NCBI GenBank assembly: GCA_013791765.1
Contig: VMTC01000128.1
Span: forward strand, 54,998-118,997
Reading direction: 5' to 3'
Length of the DNA stretch: 64,000 nt
DNA from: Rhodoferax sp.
GTDB lineage: Bacteria > Pseudomonadota > Gammaproteobacteria > Burkholderiales > Burkholderiaceae_C
Shown: positions 28,256-38,331 of the stretch, piece by piece
Position numbering within the stretch: the stretch's first letter is position 1
Layout: each line of letters opens with the position of its first letter
The notes under the pieces: generated by a model
What the model saw: only the letters and a program-made list of their open reading frames with translations
What the model was told of the DNA's origin: nothing
The model's database searches: none
Program-made: the position numbers and the translations under genes

Positions 28256-30638
28256 ACAAGTCCAGAATTTGCCTTCTTTCATCGGCCGGCGGCATCTCAA
28301 TGACCTGATTGCCGTTTTGCGCATCTGAAGCAGCATCCATCCCGACACTGGTAACGCCCGCATCGTTTGCGTATTCGGTATAAAACCACTCACCGCCCGA
28401 GTTGACGACACCCTCCGGCACGGCCAGCTCAGCCACCGGAACATGAGCAAGCGCCTGCTGCATATACCTGATCCAGATCGGCAGACTCAAGCCGCCGCCC
28501 GTTTCACGCGCACCGAGTTTGCGCGGCGAGTCGTAGCCAATCCAGCTCACCGCCGCCAGCGTGGGTTGGAATCCGGCAAACCAAGCGTCCATGGAGTCGT
28601 TGGTGGTGCCGGTTTTGCCATACAAGTCAGGGCGCTTCAAAATAGCCTGCGCAGAGGCCGCAGTGCCGCTGCGGGTGACTTCCTGCAACAAGCTGTCCAT
28701 GATGAATGCATTGCGTGCATCAATGGTTCGCATTGATTCGTCAAGCACAGGTGGCTTGGTCTCCACCAGGACTTTGCCCTTCTGTTCGGTCACCTTGCTG
28801 ATCAGCCACGGATTGATGCGGTAGCCCCCATTGGCAAAAACCGAGTAGGCCGATGCCATCTGCAAAGGCGTGACGGACCCAGCGCCCAGGGCCATGGTGA
28901 GGTAGGCCGGGTGCTTGTCAGCCTCAAAGCCAAAGCGCGTGATCCAATCCTGCGCATTTTGCGCGCCGACCGCCTGCAATACGCGAATGGAGATCATGTT
29001 TTTTGACTTGGCCAGCCCCCGGCGCATCGTCATCGGGCCTTCAAACTTGCCATCGTAATTTTTGGGCTCCCAAGGCTGACCCCCGGTCACGCCGGCACTG
29101 AAAAACAGCGGTCCGTCGTTGATGATCGTGGCCGGTGTGAAACCCTTTTCAAGAGCTGCAGAATAGATAAACGGTTTGAAGCTGGAGCCGGGTTGACGCC
29201 AGGCTTGCGTCACATGGTTGAACTTATTCTTCTCAAAGTCAAAGCCGCCCACCATCGCCTTAATGGCGCCATCGCGCGGGTCCAGCGCCACAAAAGCACC
29301 TTCAACTTCAGGCAACTGCGTTATTTCCCAGGTATTTTTTGGTGTTTTGGTGACCCGAATCACGGCGCCGCGGCGCACCTTGATGTTGGGTGGTGCTTTT
29401 TCCGACAAGCCTGACTGGGCCGGTTTGAGGCCTTCGCCCGTAATTTCAACGGTTTCTCCGTTCAGGCGCAGCGCGGTTATTTTCTTCGCATCGGCGGCCA
29501 AGACCATGGCTGACATCACGTCGCCGTTGTCGGGGTGCTCAGCCAAGGCCTGGTCAATCGCGTCCTCCAGTTCCTGCGGATCGGCCGGCAGCGTGACAAA
29601 TTCCTCCGGTCCGCGGTAGATCTGGCGTCGCTCAAAATCCATGATGCCGCGGCGCAGTGACTTGTACGCCGCCTCCTGGTCCGCCGCGCGCAAGGTGGTG
29701 TACACATTCAGGCCGCGGGTGTAGGTCTCGCTGCCATACTGCGCAAATATCAATTGCCGCACGGTTTCAGCCGCGTACTCGGCATGCACCTTGGCATGCT
29801 CGGCACTGGACTTGATGCTGAGTTCTTCCTGCTTGGCGGCTGCAGCCTGCTCTGCCGTGATGAAACCGTTTTCCTGCATGCGATCAATGATGTGCAACTG
29901 ACGCGCCTTCGCGCGCTTGGGGTTGACGATCGGGTTGTAGGCGGATGGCGCCTTGGGCAAACCAGCCAGCATGGCCGCCTCTGCCACCGTAATGTCTTTC
30001 AACGGCTTGTCAAAATAGGCCTCAGAGGCAGCAGCAAAGCCATAGGCCCGGTTGCCCAGAAATATTTGATTCATGTAAATTTCAAGAATCTGGTCCTTGC
30101 TGAGCAAGTGTTCGAGCTTGAAAGTCAGCAAAATTTCATAGATCTTGCGGGTGTATGTTTTTTCCGTGGACAGGTAAACATTGCGTGCCACCTGCATCGT
30201 GATGGTGGAGGCACCCTGGCTCTTGATGCGCCCCAGATTGGCCAGCGCCGCACGCATGACCCCCTTGTAATCGACACCACCGTGTTCAAAAAAACGAGCA
30301 TCTTCAATTGCCAGAACAGCATCCACCATGACCTTCGGGATGCTCTTGATCGGCGTCAGATGCCGGCGCTCCTCGCCAAACTCTCCGATCAAAATACCTT
30401 CAGCGGAGTACACGCGCAAGGGCAACTTGGGTCGGTAATCAGACAAATCTGAAATGTCGGGCAGGTTCGGAAACGCCACCGCCATCGCAATCGCAACGAT
30501 GATCAAGATGGACAGCATCCCTGCCAATGCCACACCACCGCTCCACAGCACAATGCGCAGCACCCAGTTCAAGGCACTGGCGCCAGCATGGCCATTTTTT
30601 GGGGAGGTGGGCTCACTAACGGGTGATTTGGATGACAT
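28245..30638 (-). CDS. mrcA: Penicillin-binding protein 1A, bifunctional transglycosylase/transpeptidase
   Basis: A 797-residue class A PBP that polymerises and cross-links peptidoglycan. A single N-terminal membrane helix (about residues 28-52), the glycosyltransferase motif [12 protein letters not shown] with catalytic Glu, and the transpeptidase motifs SSFKP (SxxK), SKN (SxN) and KTGT are all present. ATG 30638 is chosen, the frame opening 38 codons earlier. The 3' end overlaps cyaY by 11 bp. Confidence 0.96.
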   Translation of the reverse strand: MSSKSPVSEPTSPKNGHAGASALNWVLRIVLWSGGVALAGMLSILIIVAIAMAVAFPNLPDISDLSDYRPKLPLRVYSAEGILIGEFGEERRHLTPIKSIPKVMVDAVLAIEDARFFEHGGVDYKGVMRAALANLGRIKSQGASTITMQVARNVYLSTEKTYTRKIYEILLTFKLEHLLSKDQILEIYMNQIFLGNRAYGFAAASEAYFDKPLKDITVAEAAMLAGLPKAPSAYNPIVNPKRAKARQLHIIDRMQENGFITAEQAAAAKQEELSIKSSAEHAKVHAEYAAETVRQLIFAQYGSETYTRGLNVYTTLRAADQEAAYKSLRRGIMDFERRQIYRGPEEFVTLPADPQELEDAIDQALAEHPDNGDVMSAMVLAADAKKITALRLNGETVEITGEGLKPAQSGLSEKAPPNIKVRRGAVIRVTKTPKNTWEITQLPEVEGAFVALDPRDGAIKAMVGGFDFEKNKFNHVTQAWRQPGSSFKPFIYSAALEKGFTPATIINDGPLFFSAGVTGGQPWEPKNYDGKFEGPMTMRRGLAKSKNMISIRVLQAVGAQNAQDWITRFGFEADKHPAYLTMALGAGSVTPLQMASAYSVFANGGYRINPWLISKVTEQKGKVLVETKPPVLDESMRTIDARNAFIMDSLLQEVTRSGTAASAQAILKRPDLYGKTGTTNDSMDAWFAGFQPTLAAVSWIGYDSPRKLGARETGGGLSLPIWIRYMQQALAHVPVAELAVPEGVVNSGGEWFYTEYANDAGVTSVGMDAASDAQNGNQVIEMPPADERRQILDLFRN

Positions 30639-30665
30639 AGATAAATTGGGTAGACACTCGCTGTC

Positions 30666-30671
30666 ATTATA
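30666..30671 (-). promoter_or_regulatory. Candidate -10 box of mrcA
   Basis: The minus strand reads TATAAT here, 28 bases upstream of the mrcA ATG. A good -35 hexamer is not evident at the usual spacing, so the call is tentative. Confidence 0.4.
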
Positions 30672-30908
30672 AAAATGATGTTCGCGTCGCTTTGGCGCGG
30701 TAGTATCCGCTATTGTTACTGGGTCGTTCCATGCAGTCTGTGCGCCTGCCACTGTGAAGTCAACTCAAGCTTAAAACGTCTACTTTTGGCAACACTGGTA
30801 ATCCCTAGATTTGGGGAAAACCTTTGCTGGACAATAAGCTTGCTGCTAGCATTGAAGTGAAGTCTTAAGTTTCGCTGATCGTTGATTGGCCTGTTTCAGG
30901 GGATAGTT

Positions 30909-31988
30909 TTGATCTCATTGGGGTCCTTGTTTAGTCGGCAGCCTGCCCCCATGCTGGGCTTGGATATCAGTTCGTCCAGTGTCAAGCTGGTTGAATTGGG
31001 TCAAGACAAAGCTGGAAATTTGGTACTTGAACGCTGTGCGATTGTGCCGCTTGAGCGCGGTTGGATTACTGACGGAAACATCGAAAAATTCGATGAAGTC
31101 GCAGATGCCGTGCGCCGTTTGGTCAAAAAAAGTGGGGCCAAAACCAAGAATGTTGCGATGGCGCTGCCGCCCTCAGCAGTCATCACCAAGAAGATAACGC
31201 TACCAGGGGGCATGTCCGACCAGGAGTTGGAGATGCAGGTAGAGACCGAGGCCAACCAGTACATACCGTTCCCACTGGACGAAGTCAGTCTTGATTTTTG
31301 CATTGTCGGGCCCAGCGCCGCCTCTGCCGGCGACGTCGACGTCCTCATTGCCGCTTCGCGTCGGGAAAAAGTGCAAGACATTCAGGGCTTGGCCGAAGCC
31401 GCCGGCTTGAAGCCCGTGATTGTGGACGTAGAGTCCTATGCATCACGCCTGGCCACCAGTCGCCTGATCGCCAACCTGCCCAACAAGGGCCTTGGCACGA
31501 TCGTGGCGTTGTTTGAGGTCGGCGCGCAAACCACCAGCATGCAAGTGATCCGCGACGATGAAGTCTTGTACGACCGGGATCAAGCTTTTGGCGGCGCCCA
31601 GCTCACCCAGCTGATCGTGCGCCAATACGGTTTTTCTCTGGAAGAGGCGGAAAGCAAAAAACGCAGCGGTGAGTTGCCCGATGACTATGAAAGCAGCGTC
31701 TTACGCCCCTTTGTTGAAAGCATGGTGCAAGAAATTGGCCGCGCGCTGCAATTCTTTTTTACCAGCACACCCCACAACAAGGTCGACTACGTCATGCTAG
31801 CTGGCGGCTCGGCAGCGCTACCTGGCCTGACGGCGGCGGTCACCAAGCACACCACTTTCGCTTGCTCTTTGGTAAATCCGTTTGAGGGCATGGAAATGGG
31901 TGAAGGGGTTCGTTTGAAGAAGATAACACGGGAAGCCCCGTCCTATCTCACCGCCTGCGGCCTGGCTTTGCGGAGGTTCATGCAGTGA
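30909..31988 (+). CDS. pilM: Type IV pilus inner-membrane protein PilM
   Basis: A 359-residue actin-like ATP-binding protein on the cytoplasmic side that binds PilN. MISLGSLFSRQPAPMLGLDISSSSVKLVEL is encoded from a TTG at 30909, which has AGGGGA six bases upstream. An earlier TTG (30882) opens the frame but lacks this signal. LDISSSSVKL is the actin-like phosphate motif. The stop overlaps the GTG of pilN. The gene is divergent from mrcA, with about 270 bp between. Confidence 0.93.
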   Translation: MISLGSLFSRQPAPMLGLDISSSSVKLVELGQDKAGNLVLERCAIVPLERGWITDGNIEKFDEVADAVRRLVKKSGAKTKNVAMALPPSAVITKKITLPGGMSDQELEMQVETEANQYIPFPLDEVSLDFCIVGPSAASAGDVDVLIAASRREKVQDIQGLAEAAGLKPVIVDVESYASRLATSRLIANLPNKGLGTIVALFEVGAQTTSMQVIRDDEVLYDRDQAFGGAQLTQLIVRQYGFSLEEAESKKRSGELPDDYESSVLRPFVESMVQEIGRALQFFFTSTPHNKVDYVMLAGGSAALPGLTAAVTKHTTFACSLVNPFEGMEMGEGVRLKKITREAPSYLTACGLALRRFMQ

Positions 31989-32620
31989 TACTGATCAATC
32001 TATTGCCGCACCGTGAAGCGGCGCGCAAACGTCGCAAAGACGCCTTCAATGTCAGCCTGGGACTAGCGGCGTTGGCCGGTGGTTTGCTTGCTGGGGCAAT
32101 TTTTCTGGCATTTCAGGCCCAAATTTCTGATCAACAAGGTCGCAATCAACTGCTGCAGACCGAGATCAAGCGTTTTGACGCCCAAATCAAGGACATCGCC
32201 GGTCTTGAGTCTGAAATAACCGCCTTGCGCGCGCGCCAGCAGGCGGTTGAGGACTTGCAGGCCGACCGGAATTTACCGGTCCACCTGCTGACCGAATTGG
32301 TCAAGCAATTGCCCGATGGCGTCTACATCGTCAGCATGCGCCAGGACAACCAGACCGTGACACTGCAGGGCGTCGCCCAATCCAACGAGCGCGTGTCTGA
32401 ACTGCTGCGCAATCTGGGCAACAACACACCCTGGTTCTCCAAGCCGGAGCTGATTGAAATTGTGGCGGGCTCGGTCACGCTCCCGCCCAGGGATCAGCGC
32501 CGAGTGGCCAATTTCACCATTCGTGTGAATTTGATGCGCGCCAGCGAGGCTGAAAAGGCGCGCTCTGCAGCCGGCACGGTGGCCGCGGCGCCCGCAGCCT
32601 CGATCCCTGTCAAGCAATAG
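31985..32620 (+). CDS. pilN: Type IV pilus assembly protein PilN
   Basis: A 211-residue bitopic inner-membrane protein. The cytoplasmic tail INLLPHREAARKRRK is the conserved PilM-binding motif, followed by a membrane helix (about residues 24-46), a coiled coil (about 50-95) and a periplasmic ferredoxin-like domain. It starts at GTG 31985 overlapping the pilM stop (GTGA). Confidence 0.94.
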   Translation: MILINLLPHREAARKRRKDAFNVSLGLAALAGGLLAGAIFLAFQAQISDQQGRNQLLQTEIKRFDAQIKDIAGLESEITALRARQQAVEDLQADRNLPVHLLTELVKQLPDGVYIVSMRQDNQTVTLQGVAQSNERVSELLRNLGNNTPWFSKPELIEIVAGSVTLPPRDQRRVANFTIRVNLMRASEAEKARSAAGTVAAAPAASIPVKQ

Positions 32621-32632
32621 GCGCAAGGCACC

Positions 32633-33304
32633 ATGGCAAGCAAACCCGCATTGAATATTGATTTTCCGGCCCTCCAGGAGAAACTGTTGGGGCAGTTCCG
32701 CAACCTCGACCCCAAAGACCCATCCCTGTGGCCCGCGTTGCCGCGCTATCTGCTGTTTGTTGCCATTTCGGTTCTGGTTGTGGTGGTACTCTGGTTCTTG
32801 TGGCTCAACACGTCCGAAGAAGAATTGAGCGCCGAGCAGGCCACAGAGGTGAAGCTGCGCGATGAATACAGGATCAAGTTGGGTAAGGCTGTGAACCTTG
32901 AAGCGCTGAAGAAGCAGCGTGAGCAAGTGCTGCAATATGTGACGCAGCTCGAGAAGCAGCTCCCCAGCAAAGCCGAGATGGACGCTTTGCTATCGGACAT
33001 CAACCAGGCGGGCTTGGGGCGCAGCCTGCAATTTGACCTATTCCGCCCCGGACAAGTCGCCGTCAAAGATTACTATGCCGAGCTGCCGATTACCGTGAGA
33101 GTGACCGGTCGCTACCACGACATCGGCGCTTTTGCTTCCGACATTGCCAACCTGTCGCGCATCGTGACGCTGAACAACCTGAGCATTACGCCCGGCAAGG
33201 AAGGGACCTTGACGATGGACGCCACCGCCAAGACCTTCCGCTATCTGGACACCGATGAAGTGGCTGCTCAGCGCAATGCGGCCCCCAAAGGAGCCAAGAA
33301 ATGA
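32633..33304 (+). CDS. pilO: Type IV pilus assembly protein PilO
   Basis: A 223-residue inner-membrane protein that pairs with PilN through its periplasmic domain. There is a membrane helix at about residues 39-58, a coiled coil (about 60-110) and a C-terminal ferredoxin-like domain (YYAELPITVRVTGRYHDIGAFASDI). The start is 12 bp after pilN and the stop overlaps pilP. Confidence 0.95.
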   Translation: MASKPALNIDFPALQEKLLGQFRNLDPKDPSLWPALPRYLLFVAISVLVVVVLWFLWLNTSEEELSAEQATEVKLRDEYRIKLGKAVNLEALKKQREQVLQYVTQLEKQLPSKAEMDALLSDINQAGLGRSLQFDLFRPGQVAVKDYYAELPITVRVTGRYHDIGAFASDIANLSRIVTLNNLSITPGKEGTLTMDATAKTFRYLDTDEVAAQRNAAPKGAKK

Positions 33305-33843
33305 GGCCTGTGCACAAGCTACTCATGACCAGCCTGTTGTTGGCGCTGGCCGCTTGCGGTGCCACCGGCGAGGATGAACTACGGCAATGGATGGCAGATC
33401 AACAGAGCCAGACCCATCCCAAGGTCGCGCCCATTTCAGAGCCCAAGCAATTCAAGCCCGAAAGCTACACCCAGGTCACCGCGATAGAGCCCTTCAGCAA
33501 CCAGAAACTGACCCAGGCCCTCAAGCGCGAGTCCACCCAATCGGTCAGCAGCGGCGCCTTGATTGCCCCCGAATTGGCACGCCGTAAAGAGGCACTGGAA
33601 GCCTATCCGCTCGATGTCATGGTTATGGTAGGCAGCCTAAGCAAAGCGGGGAAACCGGTTGCGCTGGTCAAGATCGACAATTTGCTGTACCAAGTCAAAC
33701 CGGGCAACCATCTTGGTCAAAATTACGGGCGCGTCACCAAAATCACCGAAACCGAAGTCACGTTGCGTGAAATTGTGCAGGACACCGCGGGCGAATGGAT
33801 AGAACGCCCCGCCACATTGCAGCTGCAAGAGAAATCAAAATGA
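33301..33843 (+). CDS. pilP: Type IV pilus lipoprotein PilP
   Basis: A 180-residue lipoprotein that links PilN/PilO to the secretin PilQ. The signal peptide ends in the lipobox LAAC (Cys19), and the C-terminal HR domain (GKPVALVKIDNLLYQVKPGNHLG) is conserved. It overlaps pilO upstream and pilQ downstream, both as ATGA. Confidence 0.95.
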   Translation: MRPVHKLLMTSLLLALAACGATGEDELRQWMADQQSQTHPKVAPISEPKQFKPESYTQVTAIEPFSNQKLTQALKRESTQSVSSGALIAPELARRKEALEAYPLDVMVMVGSLSKAGKPVALVKIDNLLYQVKPGNHLGQNYGRVTKITETEVTLREIVQDTAGEWIERPATLQLQEKSK

Positions 33844-35966
33844 ACCATCAAAACTACTGGATGACAAAGCAGATATGGCAGCGGGCTGTAACAGCAGCAT
33901 CGCTCATGTTATTGGCGCTCGGCGCGCAGGCGCAGCCAGCGATCGAGGCCGTGTCAGGTTCGATTCAAAGCGGGGTCGAGGTCGTCAGAATTGACCTGTC
34001 GCAACCCCTGGCCGCCATACCGACCGGGTTTTCGATCCAGTCCCCAGCCCGCATTGCGCTTGATTTTCCAGGCGTCAGCAGTGCCATCGGCCGTTCTACC
34101 GTCGAGATCAACCAAGGCAATTTGAGGTCTGTCAGCGTGGTGCAGGCCGGGGACCGCACCCGCGTGGTGTTGAACCTGAAACAGGCCACGGCTTACAAAG
34201 CTCAGTTGCAAGGCAAGTCGCTGCTGGTGGTGCTCGATGCCGTGGCACTTGCGGCGCCAGCAGCGTCTTCCACCCCCGTGTTTGCAGAAAACCGCAGCCG
34301 CGACACCCTGCCGCTCAAAGACCTCGATTTCCGTCGCGGTGACGAAGGCTCGGGCCGCGTCGTCGTGTCGCTGCCGAGCAGCCAGGTTGGGGTCGATATT
34401 CGCCAGCAAGGGGGAACGCTGGTGGTCGAATTCATGAAGTCCACCCTGCCCGAAGGCATGCGCCGTCGTCTGGACGTATCTGACTTTGGTACCCCGGTGC
34501 AGACCGTGACCACCTTCGCTGTGGGCGACCGCGTGCGCATGGTGATCGAGCCCAAAGGTCAATGGGTGCACAGCGCTTACCAGACCGACGAGCAGTTCGT
34601 CGTCGAAGTCAGGCCCGTCAAAGTCGACCCTTCCAAGTTGACGCAGGGGCCGGGCTACAGCGGGCAAAAGCTGTCACTAAATTTCCAAAATATCGAAGTT
34701 CGCTCCTTGTTGCAGGTGATTGCCGACTTCACCAATTTCAACATCATTACCTCGGACTCAGTCACTGGCTCCGTCACCCTGCGGCTGCAAGATGTGCCTT
34801 GGGATCAGGCCCTGGACATCATCCTGCAGGCCAAGGGCCTGGGCATGCGCAAGACCGGCAACGTGCTCTGGATTGCCCCTAAAGATGAAATCAACGCCAA
34901 GGAAAAGCTGGAGCTTGAATCAATCGCCTCGCTGCAAAGCCTGGAGCCTCTGCGCACTCAGTCATTCCAGCTCAACTACACCAAAGCGGCTGACGTTGCC
35001 GCCCAGCTTACGGCAGGCGGCGGAGGCGCCAACGGCTCGCGCATGTTGAGCCCGCGTGGCAGCACCATTTCAGAGGCCCGCACCAACCAGTTGTTTGTGA
35101 CCGACATTCCCAGCAAGCTAGAACAAGTGCGGGAATTAATCACCAAACTCGACATCCCGGTGCGTCAGGTACTGATTGAAGCGCGCATTGTGGAGGCGTC
35201 GGACACCTTTGGTAAATCGCTCGGCGTCAAGCTCGGTGGCATCGATCTGCGGGCACAAAGAGGTGGAGACGGCGGCTACCAACTTTCTGGCGACAATCGC
35301 GTCGCCTTCGGCACCAGCTACGGCAACGCCGTAGCCAGCAGCGGCGCCGGGGGGGTAGCCAATTTGACCAGCAACTTTGTCAATCTTCCCGCCATTGGTC
35401 AGGGCGGCGCTGACCCTGCCACATTTGCGCTCGCCCTGTTCAGTTCCGCAGCCAATCGCTTCCTGAATCTGGAGTTGTCCGCGCTGGAGGCAGACGGCAA
35501 AGGAAAGATCGTTTCAAGTCCGAGAGTCGTCACCGCTGATCAAAAGGAAGCATCCATCGAGCAGGGCGTAGAAATTCCGTTCCAGAAGGCAACGACCTCG
35601 GGCGCTACGGCCATTGAGTTCATCAAGGCCAATTTATCACTTCGGGTAACGCCTCAAATTACGCCGGAAGGCAGCATCATCATGGATGTTGAAGTGAACA
35701 AGAATTCCGTTGGGCAATCTACTTCGGCGGGTCTCGCGATCAACACCAAGCGCGTCAAAACACAGGTGCTGGTCGAAAATGGCGGCACTGTGGTGATTGG
35801 TGGTATTTTCGAATTGACCGAAAGTGAAAATGAAACCAAAGTGCCGTTTTTCGGAGATTTGCCAGGCGTGGGCAATCTGTTCAAGAGCCGGGCCCGCACA
35901 TCAAACAAGCAAGAAATGCTGGTTTTCATCACGCCCAAAGTCGTGACGGACCGGGCCACGCGCTGA
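33840..35966 (+). CDS. pilQ: Type IV pilus secretin PilQ
   Basis: A 708-residue outer-membrane secretin through which the pilus exits. It has a signal peptide ending near GAQAQ, an AMIN domain or two in the N-terminal third (VEVVRIDLSQPL and LDFRRGDEGSGRVVVSL), an STN/N0 region (SLNFQNIEVRSLLQVIADFTNFNI), an N1 domain, and the C-terminal secretin core (RVTPQITPEGSIIMDVEV, VENGGTVVIGGIFE). ATG 33840 overlaps the pilP stop. It is the last gene of pilMNOPQ, where aroK would normally follow. Confidence 0.95.
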   Translation: MNHQNYWMTKQIWQRAVTAASLMLLALGAQAQPAIEAVSGSIQSGVEVVRIDLSQPLAAIPTGFSIQSPARIALDFPGVSSAIGRSTVEINQGNLRSVSVVQAGDRTRVVLNLKQATAYKAQLQGKSLLVVLDAVALAAPAASSTPVFAENRSRDTLPLKDLDFRRGDEGSGRVVVSLPSSQVGVDIRQQGGTLVVEFMKSTLPEGMRRRLDVSDFGTPVQTVTTFAVGDRVRMVIEPKGQWVHSAYQTDEQFVVEVRPVKVDPSKLTQGPGYSGQKLSLNFQNIEVRSLLQVIADFTNFNIITSDSVTGSVTLRLQDVPWDQALDIILQAKGLGMRKTGNVLWIAPKDEINAKEKLELESIASLQSLEPLRTQSFQLNYTKAADVAAQLTAGGGGANGSRMLSPRGSTISEARTNQLFVTDIPSKLEQVRELITKLDIPVRQVLIEARIVEASDTFGKSLGVKLGGIDLRAQRGGDGGYQLSGDNRVAFGTSYGNAVASSGAGGVANLTSNFVNLPAIGQGGADPATFALALFSSAANRFLNLELSALEADGKGKIVSSPRVVTADQKEASIEQGVEIPFQKATTSGATAIEFIKANLSLRVTPQITPEGSIIMDVEVNKNSVGQSTSAGLAINTKRVKTQVLVENGGTVVIGGIFELTESENETKVPFFGDLPGVGNLFKSRARTSNKQEMLVFITPKVVTDRATR

Positions 35967-36002
35967 GTTATTTAGTTAAAAATGAATTGCAGGAAGATGA
36001 AT

Positions 36003-37985
36003 ATGAAGTTATTGAAATTTGTGCTGGGTCTGGCGATGGCTGTGGCACTGACCGCTTGTGGGGGTGGTGGTGGGAATCCGGGGGGAACCACACCTAACGG
36101 TGGCGGCACAAGCAACGCCGGGGATACTCAGACAACTGCTGTGGGCAGCGTGTCGCTGGCGTTAATCAACGGTGCTGGCCAAGCGACCAACTCAATTTCT
36201 GCAGTTGAAATTGCTCAAGTAAAGGTAGTTGTCAAAGACGCTGCCGGCGCTTTGGTTTCTGGAACCGTCGTGAGTTTTTCGGAGTCTGGTGTCGGTCTCC
36301 TGAAATTTGCCCCTGCGGCACAAACAGCGATGACCACGAGCGAAGGATTGGCAGTTATCGAAATACGCGCCGCAGACCAGACCAAAACGGGTGCAACATC
36401 CGTCTCGGTCACCGCAACCGTCGGTGGCCAGACCATAACGGCAGTCAAAACTTTAGAAGTGACCAACGCTCCTGTAAGCGGGGGCGTAGTGATCGATCCT
36501 CAAACACTGGCAAGCTCAATCAATTTTGTTTCAACCGACCCTGCTGACAAGTCCATTGTTTTGGCAGGTGCTGGCGGCAATGGCCGTACCGAAACGGGCG
36601 TCCTGACCTTTCGCGTGGTTGATAAAAATAACACGCCCGTCAAAGGCGTTTTGGTTGACTTTGTCGTCAACCCCAGCAATGACGTGACCTTGAACATTGC
36701 CCAAGGTACAACGGATGCCGATGGCGTGGTCATTACTTCGGTATCGTCCAAGACTGTCGCTACTTCGGTGGTCGTTAAGGCAACCGTGAACGGAAAGAGC
36801 ATAACCACTCAGTCTGATCAATTGAAGGTAACTACTGGGCTTGGTGTTCAAGCCGGTTTTGAAATCCTGCCACTCGTTTACAACCTTGACGGCGCTCTTT
36901 CAGGCGACTCAACTGATGTCACAGCGCGCCTTGTGGACATCAACAGCAATCCGGTGGCCGATGGCGTGCCGGTCGTGTTTGTGGCGACGGGCGGCAAGAT
37001 TGGCACTTCCGCAGCAGGTGGCTGCAATACGCTCAATGGTGCCTGTACCGTGAAATTCGAAGTTCAGGAACCTCGCCCGGCCAATGGTATTGTGACGGTC
37101 AGCGGGTCGGCCAAGGTGGGTGAATCAACCACACTCCTGCGGCAAATCAACTTGCACATGTCATCTGCCCCGATTGGTATCTACGAGCCTGCTGCAGGTG
37201 TGCCGGCGGCACCTTTAATTTCACCTTTGCCAGTTGCGCTGACATCGTGCACAAAGCGGAATCTCCCCTACATGGTTGCCAATGCGCTAGGCTATTCAGC
37301 CCCGAGCGGAACCACACTTTCAGCTCGAGGAGATGATGCCACAGGCCTCGGTGCTGCCATTGGTCCTGACAATACTGTATTGGATGTCGGCAATTTTGGA
37401 GCTAGCTTATTCAGCGTACTCGTTGATCCAAGTAGCGCGAACAATCCGACCTGTAACGTCAATGGCATCGCAATCACAGGGGCAACCGTGGAGGTTTCTG
37501 CAAATGCTCCGACATCAAAACGAGTTACTAAGCAATCCATTGGAGTGACTTATCCTGCGGGGAATTTGGTTTTACTCAGACCCAACTCGGCTGCAACGCC
37601 GGCTTCGATCACTATCGGTGCATGCAATGTCAGTGAGACTACCGAAGTACAAGCCATTGGCTCTGATGGGTTGGCGATACCCGCCGGAGCTACCTTTTTT
37701 GTAAGCCCATCGGACAGCAATGCGGTCGCTGGCGTGTATACCGCAAATCCTGGAGCAACGGTCGCTGGCGCCTTGGCTGGCTCCGCTACTTTGCCGGTTT
37801 CTTCAAGCGATGCAAGCCGTCAATCGTTGTGGTTGGTTGTCAAGGCTCCGACCAGTGGCCCGGCCGCCTGCTCGACCACCGGAGCGACAGCTGGAACGGG
37901 TACGATTACTCTAGACGTGACCGTGCAGATCGGGACCCGCAGGAACACCCAAACTGTGACTGTGACTTACCCAATGAAATCCTAA
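36003..37985 (+). CDS. Secreted lipoprotein with Ig-like (Big_1/invasin-type) repeats
   Basis: A 660-residue protein with a lipoprotein signal ending in LTAC (Cys19) followed by a glycine-rich linker. At least three Ig-like repeats of about 100 residues are visible, each with a GTVVSF/GVLVDF/GVPVVF strand and a DGVVITSV-type turn, as in invasin/intimin Big_1 domains. The remaining C-terminal part is Thr/Ser/Ala-rich with scattered cysteines and no recognisable catalytic motif. ATG 36003 is chosen from AGGA spacing, with ATGs at 35982 and 35997 as alternatives. It begins 36 bp after pilQ with no terminator seen, so it may be co-transcribed with the pilus genes. The function is unknown; a surface or adhesion role is inference. 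Confidence 0.75.
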   Translation: MKLLKFVLGLAMAVALTACGGGGGNPGGTTPNGGGTSNAGDTQTTAVGSVSLALINGAGQATNSISAVEIAQVKVVVKDAAGALVSGTVVSFSESGVGLLKFAPAAQTAMTTSEGLAVIEIRAADQTKTGATSVSVTATVGGQTITAVKTLEVTNAPVSGGVVIDPQTLASSINFVSTDPADKSIVLAGAGGNGRTETGVLTFRVVDKNNTPVKGVLVDFVVNPSNDVTLNIAQGTTDADGVVITSVSSKTVATSVVVKATVNGKSITTQSDQLKVTTGLGVQAGFEILPLVYNLDGALSGDSTDVTARLVDINSNPVADGVPVVFVATGGKIGTSAAGGCNTLNGACTVKFEVQEPRPANGIVTVSGSAKVGESTTLLRQINLHMSSAPIGIYEPAAGVPAAPLISPLPVALTSCTKRNLPYMVANALGYSAPSGTTLSARGDDATGLGAAIGPDNTVLDVGNFGASLFSVLVDPSSANNPTCNVNGIAITGATVEVSANAPTSKRVTKQSIGVTYPAGNLVLLRPNSAATPASITIGACNVSETTEVQAIGSDGLAIPAGATFFVSPSDSNAVAGVYTANPGATVAGALAGSATLPVSSSDASRQSLWLVVKAPTSGPAACSTTGATAGTGTITLDVTVQIGTRRNTQTVTVTYPMKS

Positions 37986-38331
37986 TGTCAGCGTTGACCG
38001 CCAACCGAGAAAAGAACATGGATGGGCGTAAATAAGGGACCGATCGCCCTCATCCGCCTGCCCAATTCCGCCAGATGCACCGTTGGGCGTCAACGCGCCC
38101 GACGGCTGTGCTGCGCTGTCGAACTCAGATCACGCCATTCAGCAGCGCACCGTCTGGTCAGACGCCCGTGACCTGACCAATCATTGTTTACGAGGCCAAC
38201 CAGAAGGTCTGCTAGCTGCTGCCAAATGCGCTTTGATCTTGCCGTAATAATCGCGTCAAAACATTTTCCATAAAAAGCGTTGTGACTATGATATTGTTTG
38301 AAAAATCAAATCATAATTCAAGTCATAACCC
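37986..38331. other. 346-bp intergenic region before the HipA-like gene
   Basis: No gene is supported. A hairpin-capable pair CGTTGGGCG / CGCCCGACG (38081-38104) with one mismatch lies in the first half, without a following T-run. The last 50 bp are AT-rich and contain the direct repeats described separately, with a possible -10 TATGAT at 38287-38292. Confidence 0.6.
38306..38329 (+). promoter_or_regulatory. Tandem 12-bp direct repeats before the HipA-like gene, candidate operator
   Basis: TCAAATCATAAT (38306-38317) is followed directly by TCAAGTCATAAC (38318-38329), 10/12 identical, two bases before the ATG. A degenerate inverted copy (TCAAACAATATCATA on the minus strand, 38285-38299) lies just upstream. 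The repeats cover where a ribosome binding site would be. The gene product has an N-terminal helix-turn-helix, so autoregulation is plausible. Confidence 0.55.
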